Below, one piece after another: positions 25,247-33,324 of a stretch of DNA of 64,000 nucleotides (positions within the stretch are counted from its first letter, which is position 1; each line of letters begins with the position of its first letter). The DNA lies in contig NZ_VTFG01000001.1 in NCBI RefSeq assembly GCF_008692035.1, positions 2,108,001 through 2,172,000 of the forward strand, given 5' to 3'. The position numbers were made by a program, and so were the translations under genes. The notes beneath the pieces were generated by a model, which did no database searches, had not been told where the DNA came from, and worked only from the letters and a program-made list of their open reading frames with translations. Origin of the DNA: Pseudomonas marginalis (GTDB taxonomy: Bacteria; Pseudomonadota; Gammaproteobacteria; Pseudomonadales; Pseudomonadaceae).

Positions 25247-26332
25247 TCAGGCTCTGACTATGTAGGGTTGATGAGGATCCAGCGGTACCACGCGTGCCGG
25301 ATCATTGACCCCGAAGACACGCAACATCCAGCGATCACGGCCGTCGTAGCGGGGGGTAAAACCATCCCGGGCATGCAGGGTTTGCTGGTTCTTGAAGATC
25401 AGCATGTCCCCCGGTTGCAGCATGATGTGGTGCACGACATCGGGATGATTGGCGGCGGCGGCGAACAGCTGGAGGGCAAACTGCGCAGGGCCGCAGGTCG
25501 CTTCGACACTCGCTTTGTTGTAGCGGCAATACAGGCCATCGGTTGCGCTTCTGTAGAGCAAGGGGACGTTTTCCAGCACATTCCCCTGTTTGCCGAAGGA
25601 GGCTGGTCGGCGAACGGTGAAGTTCGGTCGTGACAGTTCTTCTTCGACGTAGGCCGGCAGAATGGCCAGCACCTCGTCAATGGCGACGATGCGCGTCGGC
25701 ACGTCGAGCTCGCAGCGCAGGCCGGTCAGGGACAGGTACTCCGGACAGGCCGACAACTGCGAGATAGGTTCGCAGGTCAAAGGCAGGTGAGGGTTGTCGA
25801 CATGCATGTCCAGATCCGCCCGCGAGCCATAGGAGCTCTTTTCGGTCTCCCGCTTGCGCTTGGGCGATACGTGACGGAACACGGAGTCGGTGCTTTCACC
25901 CTCGTACGCCAGCGGACGGGTTTGCAGAGTGTGCAGCACGGACAAAATAGCCCCGGCCAGAATCGACAGGTTCTCGATACCTGGCTCCAGGTCATAGGGC
26001 GTGGCGGGCAGTTGCGGGTCCAGCGGCAGCCCCCTGACGATCATCGCCACGTCACGGGCCTGTGGAAAATTGCGCAGCTGTTGGATTTTCTCGGTGCCCA
26101 GGACACTTTCCAGCAACCGCCCCAGGACCGGCATCTGGCGGATCCCCGAGGCGCTATCGGTCACGTCCAGCGATGCCAGCCCGGCCTGAAGTGTGCGTTG
26201 TTCTTCCAGCGACAGATGAATTTGCGGTATCTCCCGTCGGGTCAAAGTCACTGATTTTTTTTCCAGCCTTTCATGAATGACTTCATCAATACACGCTGCG
26301 GCTTTCCCGATTACTTCATCCAGCTTCGACAC
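25247..26332 (-). CDS. TauD-superfamily 2OG oxygenase, VioC/AsnO-like amino-acid hydroxylase
   Basis: A protein of about 361 residues in the clavaminate-synthase-like group. It has MIVRGLPLDPQLPATPY, the iron-binding LDMHVDNPH (HxD), LQPGDMLIFKNQQTLHARDGF with the distal His, and RYDGRDRWMLR with the 2-oxoglutarate Arg. The last block strongly resembles VioC and AsnO, which hydroxylate free arginine or asparagine at carbon 3; taurine dioxygenase TauD is more distant. The GTG start at 26332, with CAGGAG nine bases before it, is tentative; an upstream in-frame extension reaches into the LysR gene. Confidence 0.82.
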   Translation of the reverse strand: MSKLDEVIGKAAACIDEVIHERLEKKSVTLTRREIPQIHLSLEEQRTLQAGLASLDVTDSASGIRQMPVLGRLLESVLGTEKIQQLRNFPQARDVAMIVRGLPLDPQLPATPYDLEPGIENLSILAGAILSVLHTLQTRPLAYEGESTDSVFRHVSPKRKRETEKSSYGSRADLDMHVDNPHLPLTCEPISQLSACPEYLSLTGLRCELDVPTRIVAIDEVLAILPAYVEEELSRPNFTVRRPASFGKQGNVLENVPLLYRSATDGLYCRYNKASVEATCGPAQFALQLFAAAANHPDVVHHIMLQPGDMLIFKNQQTLHARDGFTPRYDGRDRWMLRVFGVNDPARVVPLDPHQPYIVRA

Positions 26333-26453
26333 GTCCTTGCGCTCCTGTTTGCACCATCCTTGTGGGTTGAACGGGAAGGTTAACGGAAGGGCCTTTTTTG
26401 TGTTGCAATGCCGCGTTGTGAAAAATGCAATGAGGTGGAAAGTGGCACTGAAT

Positions 26454-27374
26454 ATGTTGGGGGAACTTGAAGCCTTCGCGACCGTGGCTCGCAAGCGCAG
26501 CTTCGTCGCCGCGGCACGGACGCTGGGGCGCTCCCCCAGCGCACTGACCCGTGCCGTTCAAGCCCTGGAGGAGAGTGTGGGGCTCAAGTTGTTCAATCGC
26601 TCGTCCAATGCCGTGAGCTTGACCGAAGCGGGTGAATGCTTATTGCCCCACGCGTACAAAATGCTCGATCTGCAACGTGAGGTGGATGAAGACCTGGCCG
26701 GCCTCAGCGGCCTGGCCTCCGGCTGGATTCGTTTTTCCGCCCCCGAGGTTCTCGGACACGGGGTATTGCCCCGGTTGATCGCGCAATACTGCGAGCGTTA
26801 TCCAGACGTTAACATCGATGTGATCTTCACCGATGAGATCATCGACCCGGCCAAGAGCAAGCTGGACTTCTCGATTCGCGGTGCGTTTCCACAATCCAGC
26901 GACTTGATCGGCTTTGCGCTGTGGAGTTACTCACGTTACCTGTATGCCAGCCCCGGCTACCTGGAGCGCAACGGCATGCCCGACTCCATCGAGGCACTGG
27001 AGGCGCATTCGCTGATCCTGCATACGGCGCCGCGGATTCTCAAGGAGTGGAATTTTCGCAGTGAGGAGCAGGCCATCAGCTTTCGGGTTCATCCAAAATT
27101 TCGGTTCAGCTCCGGCCTGGCGGTATTCCAGGCAGCCCTGGCGGGCGTCGGGATCGCCCGCCTGGCGGATTGGATGGCGGAACCCGAAGTGGAAACGGGG
27201 CGCCTGCTCCGGGTGTGTCCTGAGTACAAGCTCACCTCCAGCAGCGGTGAGAGCCCACAGATGCACGCGGTATACCCGGCCGGAAACTTGCCGCTGCGGG
27301 TGAAGGCATTGATGGAGATGATCCGTGGCTTAGGTGAAAGCCTCGAATGTAAACGCGGCTCAGCACCTCTATGA
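26454..27374 (+). CDS. LysR-type regulator divergent from the hydroxylase operon
   Basis: A 306-residue LysR protein: helix-turn-helix MLGELEAFATVARKRSFVAAARTLGRSPSALTRAVQALEESVG, then the effector domain (LGHGVLPRLIAQYCERYPDVNIDVIFTDE). The ATG at 26454 is chosen; ATG 26430 is also in frame. Fewer than 130 bases separate it from the oppositely transcribed hydroxylase gene, so it most likely controls the hydroxylase-exporter-deacylase operon. Confidence 0.87.
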   Translation: MLGELEAFATVARKRSFVAAARTLGRSPSALTRAVQALEESVGLKLFNRSSNAVSLTEAGECLLPHAYKMLDLQREVDEDLAGLSGLASGWIRFSAPEVLGHGVLPRLIAQYCERYPDVNIDVIFTDEIIDPAKSKLDFSIRGAFPQSSDLIGFALWSYSRYLYASPGYLERNGMPDSIEALEAHSLILHTAPRILKEWNFRSEEQAISFRVHPKFRFSSGLAVFQAALAGVGIARLADWMAEPEVETGRLLRVCPEYKLTSSSGESPQMHAVYPAGNLPLRVKALMEMIRGLGESLECKRGSAPL

Positions 27375-27670
27375 AGACGGCCCTCACGTCGCTGTGAGGG
27401 GGATTCATTCAAGCATTCTGAATCGCCCCGGCACCGTAGACATCTCCAGCCTGCCAGGCTACGTTCATTAATGAGGCGTCATGGGAGGAAGGTAAAGGGT
27501 GTAGGCGCTGACCTTAGACTCCTTGTTCGAACGCTATATTGGGCTCCACTCTAAGTGCTCCCGCGGTCAAGCAAAGCGTGTGTTACTCGGCGATTCAGCC
27601 ATCCAATTTGGTCATGCAAAATCACAATGGAAGTCACGGAGCAACTGAGTGACTGGCTCTCCCATCAAGC
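27375..27670. other. Gene-free stretch with a small hairpin
   Basis: About 300 bases between convergent genes. CCCTCAC at 27381-27387 pairs perfectly with GTGAGGG at 27394-27400 just after the LysR stop and could be a weak terminator, though no T-run follows. Nothing else is recognised. Confidence 0.45.
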
Positions 27671-28837
27671 TCACACCAATGCAGTTGCAATCTTTCTGGA
27701 ACGCCAGGCAAATCCCAGCACCATCAGCAGCCCTAGCCCCGCCACTGCCGCTCCAGCCAGGGAAATCGCCGGATAACCTAGCCCTGCATTGATCACCGCA
27801 CCGCCCAGTGCCGCACCAATCGCATTGCCGAAGTTAAACGCACCGATGTTCACCGCCGAGGCCAGATTGGGCGCGTCCTTGGCAGCTTCCATGACGCGCA
27901 TCTGTAGCGGCGGCACCAAGGCGAAACTGGCGATACCCCATATCAGGATGGCAACGGCCGCCGGCAGCGGCCAACGCATCAGTACCGTAAACGCCAGCAA
28001 CACGAGAATCAGCACGCTCAGCGAAACGATCAGTGTGCGATCTATCGAGCGGTCGGCGGCCTTGCCGCCCCACATGTTGCCCAGTGTCAGGCCCACACCG
28101 AACAGAACCAGCATGGCGGTTATGTAGGCGGTGGACGCGTGAGTCTCGCTGCTAAGGATCGGCGCGATGTAGGTGAAGACGGTAAACATTGCGCCCGAAC
28201 CGACTACCGTGAGGGCCAACGCGCCCAGCACCGGGCCACGGCCCAGTACCCGAATTTCGGCCATTACACCGACGCCTGGCGGCGCCTTCAGGTTGGGCAG
28301 GGCGAACCATAACGCGGCCATGGCGACCACGCCGAGGCCGGTAATGCCCCAGAATGCAGTGCGCCAACCGAACATTTCGCCAAACCAGGCGGCCAGCGGC
28401 ACACCGCCAATGGTCGCCAGGGTGAGGCCCATAAACATTGCCGCGACCGCTCCGGCACGTTTCTCAGGGGCGACCACGCTGGCAGCAACGATAGAGCCAA
28501 CGCCAAAGAACGCACCGTGGTTCAGTGAGGTCACCACCCTGGCGATCATGAGGCTGTAGTAATCGGTCGCCAGGGCTGACATCAGATTACCCAGGGTGAA
28601 AATCGCCATGAGTCCGATCAGCAGATAGCGCCGGGGGATCCTGCCGGTAGTCAGGGTCATCAGCGGCGCGCCGAGCAGTACACCCAGGGCGTAAGCACTG
28701 ACCAACAGGCCCGCGGCGGGAATAGAAACGCCGAGATCCGCAGCGATGCCCGGCAACATGCCCATGGGGGCGAACTCGGTAACACCGATGCCAAAGGCAC
28801 CTATGGCAAGTGCGACAAGTGGTGGATTGATACGCAT
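27671..28837 (-). CDS. MFS transporter, DHA1 (AraJ/YdhP-like) efflux type
   Basis: A 388-residue twelve-span transporter: LVALAIGAFGIGVTEFAPMGMLPGIAADLGVS in span one, RVVTSLNHGAFFGVGSIVAA, GGVPLAAWFGEMFGWRTAFWGI. The ATG at 28837 has AAGGAG just upstream; the longer frame to 28912 lacks a good site. It is divergent from a LysR gene 94 bases away, a common arrangement for a substrate-induced efflux pump. The substrate is unknown. Confidence 0.86.
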   Translation of the reverse strand: MRINPPLVALAIGAFGIGVTEFAPMGMLPGIAADLGVSIPAAGLLVSAYALGVLLGAPLMTLTTGRIPRRYLLIGLMAIFTLGNLMSALATDYYSLMIARVVTSLNHGAFFGVGSIVAASVVAPEKRAGAVAAMFMGLTLATIGGVPLAAWFGEMFGWRTAFWGITGLGVVAMAALWFALPNLKAPPGVGVMAEIRVLGRGPVLGALALTVVGSGAMFTVFTYIAPILSSETHASTAYITAMLVLFGVGLTLGNMWGGKAADRSIDRTLIVSLSVLILVLLAFTVLMRWPLPAAVAILIWGIASFALVPPLQMRVMEAAKDAPNLASAVNIGAFNFGNAIGAALGGAVINAGLGYPAISLAGAAVAGLGLLMVLGFAWRSRKIATALV

Positions 28838-28931
28838 GGAAGGCTCCTTATCTATGCCGCCAATGCTACGATCCAGCGTTTTAAGGCGGTAGATAGCATT
28901 TCTGGCAATCACCTATGCGTAAGGGGCACAA

Positions 28932-29825
28932 ATGGACTTCAACGGCAGATCCGGTGACATGCTCGTGTTCGCCACCGTGGCGCAGGAAGGCAGCCTATCG
29001 GCTGCCGCGCGTGCATTAGGGCTCACACCCTCGGCGGTCAGTCGGATCATCGCGCGTACCGAACAGCGCCTTGGCACCCGGTTGCTGTTGCGCACCACCC
29101 GAGCGATCAGCTTCACTGCCGAGGGCGAGGCTTTCCTGCGCGGCGCCCGGCGTATCCTGGCCGACATGGCCGAGGTGGAAGAAGCCATCGCCGACCAGGG
29201 CGTACCCAGGGGCCGATTGCGGGTCAGTGCCGCCCTTGGCCACGGGCGGCTGGCCATCGTCCCCCTGGTGGCGGCATTCAGCGCCCGCCATCCGAACATC
29301 TTGGTCGACCTCACCCTCGGCGACGAAGTGGTCGATATTCTCGGCGGCCAGGCCGATGTGGCGGTACGTTTTGGCCATCTGCCCGACAGCCCGCTGACCG
29401 CGCGCAGAATCGGCGACACCGGCCAGGTAGTGGTGGCATCGCCCGAGTATCTGCAACGCCACGGCATCCCTCGCGAACCGGAAGACCTGCTACGGCATAA
29501 CTGCCTGCGCTTCAACTTCCGGCGTGCCGAACCCAACTGGCCGTTCATCCGCGACGCAAGAGAGTTCTCCCTGAAGGTCTGCGGCAACATCGAATGCAGC
29601 AGTGGTGAAGCGCTGGCACAACTTGCGCGAGTAGGTGCGGGCATTGCGCGTATCGGCGAGTTCAGCGTGAGCGAGGATCTGCAGCGCGGTGACCTGATAC
29701 CGCTGCTGGAAGCCTGGAACCCCGGCGACCGGGAACCGATTCATGCGGTGTTCGTAGGCGGCTCGGCAATGCCGGCGCGGGTGCGATTGTTCGTAGACTT
29801 CTTGCTGGAGCATCACCGGATGTAA
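28932..29825 (+). CDS. LysR-type regulator divergent from the MFS pump
   Basis: A 297-residue LysR protein of the AaeR/DsdC-like group: GDMLVFATVAQEGSLSAAARALGLTPSAVSRIIARTEQRLGTRLLLRTTR (residues 9-58), then ADVAVRFGHLPDSPLTARRIGDT in the effector domain. It probably controls the adjacent efflux gene. It is the last chromosomal gene before the accessory island; its stop lies 14 bases before the parA fragment. Confidence 0.87.
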   Translation: MDFNGRSGDMLVFATVAQEGSLSAAARALGLTPSAVSRIIARTEQRLGTRLLLRTTRAISFTAEGEAFLRGARRILADMAEVEEAIADQGVPRGRLRVSAALGHGRLAIVPLVAAFSARHPNILVDLTLGDEVVDILGGQADVAVRFGHLPDSPLTARRIGDTGQVVVASPEYLQRHGIPREPEDLLRHNCLRFNFRRAEPNWPFIRDAREFSLKVCGNIECSSGEALAQLARVGAGIARIGEFSVSEDLQRGDLIPLLEAWNPGDREPIHAVFVGGSAMPARVRLFVDFLLEHHRM

Positions 29826-29838
29826 GCGGTGGCGTCAG

Positions 29839-29998
29839 CTGATTGAACGGATCATTGGAATGGATCAATGAGAGATTAGGAATGCAGGTGTGCGAAATGA
29901 CCTGGTCGGCCCGGGTCTCGTTGTTCGCGATCAGTTGATAGGTTCCACCGGGCGCCTCGTGCGATAGCGCATAGAACGACGACAGCGACGGCTGATTA
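29839..29998 (-). pseudogene. parA internal fragment (copy of 44711-44870)
   Basis: 160 bases that match the intact parA gene at 44711-44870 at 156 positions, in the same orientation. It encodes parA from NQPSLSSFYALSHEAPGG to IHSNDPFNQ, without the Walker A motif and without the C-terminal two thirds. The copy ends at a GATTA shared with the tRNA-Asn-like sequence that follows. It marks the left boundary of the island. Confidence 0.9.
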
Positions 29999-30011
29999 AA
30001 AGTCATTTGCT
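29994..30011 (-). other. tRNA-Asn-like junction (possible attL remnant)
   Basis: GATTAAAAGTCATTTGCT matches 17 of 18 bases of the tRNA-Asn anticodon region at 45144-45161, in the same orientation. Its first five bases are also the end of the parA fragment. The match is short but is the same tRNA segment that recurs at 12464-12490. Confidence 0.5.
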
Positions 30012-30145
30012 AGCTGTTAGTCGCAACGGTGCCACGGAAGAGCGTGGTGGAGAGATAGGGTTGCTGCATAGCGTGCGCTGTATGAGCTCAGCACGCCACG
30101 AAAGTTAGTCGTGTTGGATTGGGTGGTTGTCAAAGCGTGGTAAAG

Positions 30146-30328
30146 CAATGACTTGTAGGAAAAGGAGGCGGCAGCAGTCAGCTACCGGGCTATCTTCAAT
30201 GCGTGTCTGAGCGGTTCGACTTCCAGATGGCGTTACTTCAAAGTTGTGGCAATTCGTAGCTACAGCACTAAAGGACAGACTATATTTAAAATTACTAAAC
30301 CACCAAAGAATGGAATCGTGAGCTGACC
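30146..30328. repeat. Accessory repeat family R2, copy 1
   Basis: About 180 bases that align with 34413-34599. Shared landmarks are AGGAAAAGGAGGC, GTCAGCTACCGG, TTGTGGCAATTCGTAG, GGACAGAC followed by an AT-rich core, and ACCACCAAAGAAT. The 3' half reads as a decayed palindrome ending in GGACAGACC-like sequence. It fills most of the gap between the att-like junction and the first immunity gene, where no gene is seen. Confidence 0.7.
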
Positions 30329-30364
30329 TCGTTTGCTGACGCCCTATCCAGCAGCCTTCCCTAC

Positions 30365-30766
30365 CTACAATGACAGAAGAAAGTCCTTCCAACCGCGTAA
30401 AGCCCGTTCGAAGTCATCCAAACTTATAGTTATTGAGAAGTCCTCATCATAAAGTGAATAAATTTTAACTCCACTTTTCGAAATATGGGTTGCCCAGGCA
30501 TCGCGGGCCCATTCAGTGGTGACCTCGTCCTCTCGCCTCACGGCTATCAATCTATTCAGACCCTCGTCTAGCCAAGGAATAGTTTCGACAAAAGGTCCCC
30601 CTCCATCGTCGATCAATAGGCAAGCAAGAATATCTAAATCATCAGGCCCCAACCCATCCGTGCTACACCAAGGTATTGCTACCCCAGTTGACTCTTCCAA
30701 AAAAAAACAAATATTCCCCTTACCTCGTACGGGCATACGGTCCACTTCGAGATCCCCCCACCTCAT
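30365..30766 (-). CDS. Putative immunity protein, 5' end damaged
   Basis: A frame of 133 residues (MRWGDLEVDRMPVRGKGNIC...) with acidic patches and a C-terminal DDFERALRGWKDFLL helix; I do not recognise the family. The frame is open further upstream as VIAGFSEIK, to a TGA that follows ATG-ATC-ATG-GAT-TTT near 30805. AAGGAA precedes that ATG, so the original start was probably near 30810 and a premature stop has shortened the gene. It directly follows a toxin tail (30816-30872), which is why I call it immunity-like. Confidence 0.5.
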   Translation of the reverse strand: MRWGDLEVDRMPVRGKGNICFFLEESTGVAIPWCSTDGLGPDDLDILACLLIDDGGGPFVETIPWLDEGLNRLIAVRREDEVTTEWARDAWATHISKSGVKIYSLYDEDFSITISLDDFERALRGWKDFLLSL

Positions 30767-30815
30767 CTTGATTTCACTAAAACCGGCTATAACTCAAAAA
30801 TCCATGATCATTTCC

Positions 30816-30872
30816 TTAAACTTTAATCACAGTAGGCCGCGTACCAGCTGCATACTGAAAGTAAATCTGCTT
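30816..30872 (-). pseudogene. C-terminal tail of a lost polymorphic toxin
   Basis: The minus strand reads KQIYFQYAAGTRPTVIKV and stops at 30816-30818, just before the AAGGAA and ATG of the next immunity frame. No upstream part of a toxin survives; the previous immunity gene begins 16 bases away. It is a residual end of a toxin module. Confidence 0.5.
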
Positions 30873-30887
30873 TCCTTAGCAAGTTTT

Positions 30888-31241
30888 TCAAAGCTCGTAC
30901 TTACATATCAACTTTTGTAGATCACCAGCTCTTTCAGGGTATTTATTCCCAAGAGCAAGCATAGATTCCTTCATGGCCTCCTTAACAGCCTGAACACTAT
31001 AAACACGAGAATCAGGAAAAATACCGCTCATGTTCTGATCAGCTGAGAAAACATAGTGCCCAGAACAGGCATCCGGTTCGTATTCAAACTCCCAACCCGG
31101 GTCACCAGAAAGCCCTTCGCAACGTATAAACATCCTCTGCAAAAGCCCTTCTAAGTCACCCTCTGAAAACGCACCGATAGCAAACCAAAGAATCCAATAT
31201 AACAGATTCTCACTATTTCCGGACAACTCACCCCACTTCAT
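30888..31241 (-). CDS. Putative toxin-immunity protein
   Basis: A 117-residue acidic protein (MKWGELSGNSENLLYWILWF...) with an aromatic helix, then FEYEPDACSGHYVFSADQN and VQAVKEAMKESMLALGNKYPERAGDLQKLI. Size, acidity and position after a toxin tail at 31316-31384 fit CdiI-type immunity genes, but no exact family is certain. The frame is intact with an ATG start. Confidence 0.6.
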   Translation of the reverse strand: MKWGELSGNSENLLYWILWFAIGAFSEGDLEGLLQRMFIRCEGLSGDPGWEFEYEPDACSGHYVFSADQNMSGIFPDSRVYSVQAVKEAMKESMLALGNKYPERAGDLQKLICKYEL

Positions 31242-31315
31242 TTATCAACTCCAATTGGAAATACAGTTGAAACATATATCCCAACATTTTTTATATTAAT
31301 CGGGACCTGAAACCT

Positions 31316-31384
31316 CTACTTACCAACAACAACTTCCTGCAGTCTCTCACCCGTCGCCTGATACTGAATGAGCGCTCTACGCAA
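31316..31384 (-). pseudogene. C-terminal tail of a polymorphic toxin, cut by a MITE
   Basis: The minus strand reads LRRALIQYQATGERLQEVVV plus GK and stop at 31316-31318, followed 75 bases on by an immunity gene. The upstream side is cut at 31385, where an 83-bp MITE begins. Only the last 22 residues of the toxin remain. Confidence 0.55.
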
Positions 31385-31467
31385 GAAAATAGAGGTCAGA
31401 CCAACATTCTTATTTTTAAAGAGCAATTTTTCTGGCCTTTATAAAAACATGGTCTGACCCCGATTTC
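31385..31467. repeat. Palindromic MITE family R1, copy 1 (REP-like)
   Basis: 83 bases with ends GAAAATAGAGGTCAGACCA and TGGTCTGACCCCGATTTC, inverted relative to each other. The core is TTTTTAAAGAGCAATTTTTCTGGCC. The GGGGTCAGACCA/TGGTCTGACCCC ends resemble repeats mobilised by REP-associated tyrosine (Y1/HUH) transposases. It interrupts a toxin gene. Confidence 0.85.
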
Positions 31468-31478
31468 TATGGGCTCGC

Positions 31479-31604
31479 GAGCAGGCAAATCGTTTGGATC
31501 CTCTTCAGCAGGAACTGGGCGAGGTCACCGAGCTTGCGGTTGAGCTGGAGAGTTGGTTCAGCGAGTCAAGCTTTGGGCGTAAGGAAAAGGATTGGTGGGG
31601 ATGA
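31479..31604 (+). pseudogene. Plus-strand gene fragment of unknown origin
   Basis: Between the MITE and the next immunity gene the plus strand reads EQANRLDPLQQELGEVTELA then VELESWFSESSFGRKEKDWW and stops with TGA at 31602-31604. The helical, acidic sequence looks like a true protein C-terminus cut off by the MITE at its 5' side. I do not recognise the family. Confidence 0.35.
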
Positions 31605-31690
31605 AGCACCATTCGAAGACATCTACCCCCAAGCCCTCCACCGTAGCAAAGCGAAACCAAAAGCCGTCCACACACATACAAGCACTACTT

Positions 31691-32026
31691 TCAAGCGGTG
31701 CTTACCCAACTAGGAGCAGCCGACCTCTCATATAAGAAAACATCGTTCACATCACACTCCGGGTACACCCATTTACTCCAGTTATCAATCAGCCACCTTG
31801 TCGAAATCCCGTGACCAGGAGCACGACTTTCGATAGGGAGCTGAATGAGCATCAACCCTGACTTATTTCCAGACGCAACGACCAAAGAGTGCCCAAATTT
31901 CTCATCCGGGAGATCAACAACCATGAAATCCACAACACTTTCATATGGCCAACTTGCTGGCAGTCTAAATATATAGCCGCGCGAAATCAGCTCACCTGCA
32001 TACTCAACCAGCTTAACACATGCCAT
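31691..32026 (-). CDS. Imm45-type immunity protein
   Basis: A 111-residue protein: LVEYAGELISRGYIFRLPAS, WPYESVVDFMVVDLP, LVVASGNKSGLMLIQLPIES, GISTRWLIDNWSKWVYPECD. The RGYIFRLPASWPYESVVDFM block and the WLIDNW...VYP end are what I recall of the Imm45 family of polymorphic-toxin immunity proteins. The ATG overlaps the stop of a toxin remnant (TAATG at 32028-32024), a coupling typical of toxin-immunity pairs. It appears intact. Confidence 0.7.
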   Translation of the reverse strand: MACVKLVEYAGELISRGYIFRLPASWPYESVVDFMVVDLPDEKFGHSLVVASGNKSGLMLIQLPIESRAPGHGISTRWLIDNWSKWVYPECDVNDVFLYERSAAPSWVSTA

Positions 32027-32214
32027 TACTTAACCCTCAGATCATGACCACCAGAAGAGTCTTTTGAGTTTTCTACAGGACTAAGATCGAAGTTAACCTC
32101 TCCCATATGCGCCCCGCCCCTACCATTTAACTGCTCGAATCTACCATGAAGGGTATCAACCGAGTAAATAAAACCATCACCACCGACATAACGTCTCGCG
32201 AATTCATACTACTG
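32026..32214 (-). pseudogene. C-terminal toxin domain remnant upstream of Imm45
   Basis: The minus strand reads EFARRYVGGDGFIYSVDTLH, then GRFEQLNGRGGAHMGEVNFD and LSPVENSKDSSGGHDLRVK, ending in TAA. The HGRFEQ...RG-HMGE-NF pattern recalls colicin E3-like and related RNase toxin ends, in which this segment holds catalytic residues. Upstream of 32214 the frame is lost, so no complete toxin can be made. It is fused by TAATG to the Imm45 gene. Confidence 0.55.
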
Positions 32215-32250
32215 AGACGGCTATCTTCCTTCCACCCAAGCGAATCAGAA

Positions 32251-32333
32251 GAAAATAGAGGTCAGACCAACATTCCCATTTTTAAAGAGTAATTCTGCTG
32301 GGATTTATAAAAAAGTGGTCTGACCCCGATTTC
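32251..32333. repeat. Palindromic MITE family R1, copy 2
   Basis: 83 bases starting GAAAATAGAGGTCAGACCAA and ending TGGTCTGACCCCGATTTC. The core differs from copy 1 (AATTCTGCTGGGATTTAT). It cuts an immunity-type reading frame on its right side. Confidence 0.85.
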
Positions 32334-32640
32334 TTGAGTTCCATCATCAACGGCTGATGATGCCTCATATATTGCTTCGGTCGCTGCCATAAGCGAATCC
32401 TCTCCACCAGCTAAGGACAGCGCCGATACAGCGCGAGCTTGGCTAAACAGCTGAAGGTCTTCTACATTTAAGCTTTGCTCTTCGTCCAGGCTGCCTTGCA
32501 AGTCAAAATACTTCTCATCTAACTGTGCAGCTGAAGCATCTAGCCCAAATACCTGATCAGTCGTGAGTTTATTACCAGATTGTAGACACCTAAGAGACTC
32601 GGCAAAATTAAAAACTTCTACTGGACAGTCCTGAAATCAA
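32334..32640 (-). pseudogene. Immunity-like fragment (possibly DUF416 type), cut by a MITE
   Basis: The minus strand is open from about 32640 to the MITE and reads FQDCPVEVFNFAESLRCLQS, GNKLTTDQVFGLDASAAQLD, EKYFDLQGSLDEEQSLNVED, LQLFSQARAVSALSLAGGED, SLMAATEAIYEASSAVDDG. The all-helical, acidic pattern resembles YjaG/DUF416 proteins, some of which serve as immunity proteins; the assignment is tentative. The 3' end is replaced by the MITE and the start is not visible. Confidence 0.45.
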
Positions 32641-32797
32641 GTTCGCAAGCCAATTTTACAGCACCTCTTCGTTATTCCTCACTGACTACCTTAAGTTTTT
32701 CTACAAAGCTTTTCTCAACCTTTTCTAAACGCATAATTATTATTTAGTCTCTGGCAGTGGTTTTAATGGCGCGGACACATCCTGTGCGCTCTTTAAA

Positions 32798-33324
32798 CTA
32801 CGACTGCCAAAATGTCAGACAGACGCCATATTCATCGAGAAGATCGTCAGCAATTTCAAACTGAAATACCTTCTCTGGAAAGGCATCGGATAAAGCGCGC
32901 TTCCAATATCTAGTGATCTGTTCAGCAAATAAATGACAAAGACGATAATCTTCTTCCGACAGACCCACTTTAAATACGGGTCTGCCCGGTGCATCCTCCC
33001 ACTTTGAAAAGAACTGATTTATTGAAAAAATATTTCTGTATCGTTCAACGTCTCTACGCGATGTACTTTGTTCCAACACACTAGATTCGGTTTCAACCAG
33101 CCCGTTCAAATGAAATTTTTGTGGATCGTATTGCTGAGCGTTAGGCAGCCAGAAAATGTGACCCTTGGCCTCAATAAATCAGGAGAGAGCAAACCCAGAA
33201 CAGAAATTGCCTGTTCTAATGAAACCAAGTGCCCTACATATGAAAAAAACTCTCCGGAGCCAATATCTGAAACAAACAGACTCAACGACTCTTTAGAAAT
33301 ATCACCCTGATAAAACTTCATCAT
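32798..33324 (-). pseudogene. Immunity-type gene broken by one frameshift
   Basis: Two overlapping frames form one protein. The first (33324 to about 33175) reads MMKFYQGDISKESLSLFVSD..SVLGLLSPDL. The second, after a one-base shift near 33165-33180, reads EAKGHIFWLPNAQQYDPQKF..HLNGLVETESSVLEQ to CLTFWQS. Joined they give about 175 residues with sensible sequence throughout. The ATG overlaps the stop of the toxin remnant upstream (33321-33324). No known family is recognised. A sequencing error remains possible. Confidence 0.65.

Noticed and set aside
25247..26332. Taurine dioxygenase (TauD) with a sulfite exporter for sulfonate use
   Set aside because: The RYDGRDRWMLR and QTLHARDGF blocks are of the VioC/AsnO type rather than TauD, and no sulfonate ABC transporter is nearby. 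It stays possible as an alternative because TSUP proteins can move sulfite.
29662..30006. A 114-residue minus-strand frame starting MTFNQPSLSSFYALSHEAPG
   Set aside because: It begins in the tRNA-like junction, covers the parA fragment and continues antisense into the LysR gene. It is a chance fusion, not a gene.
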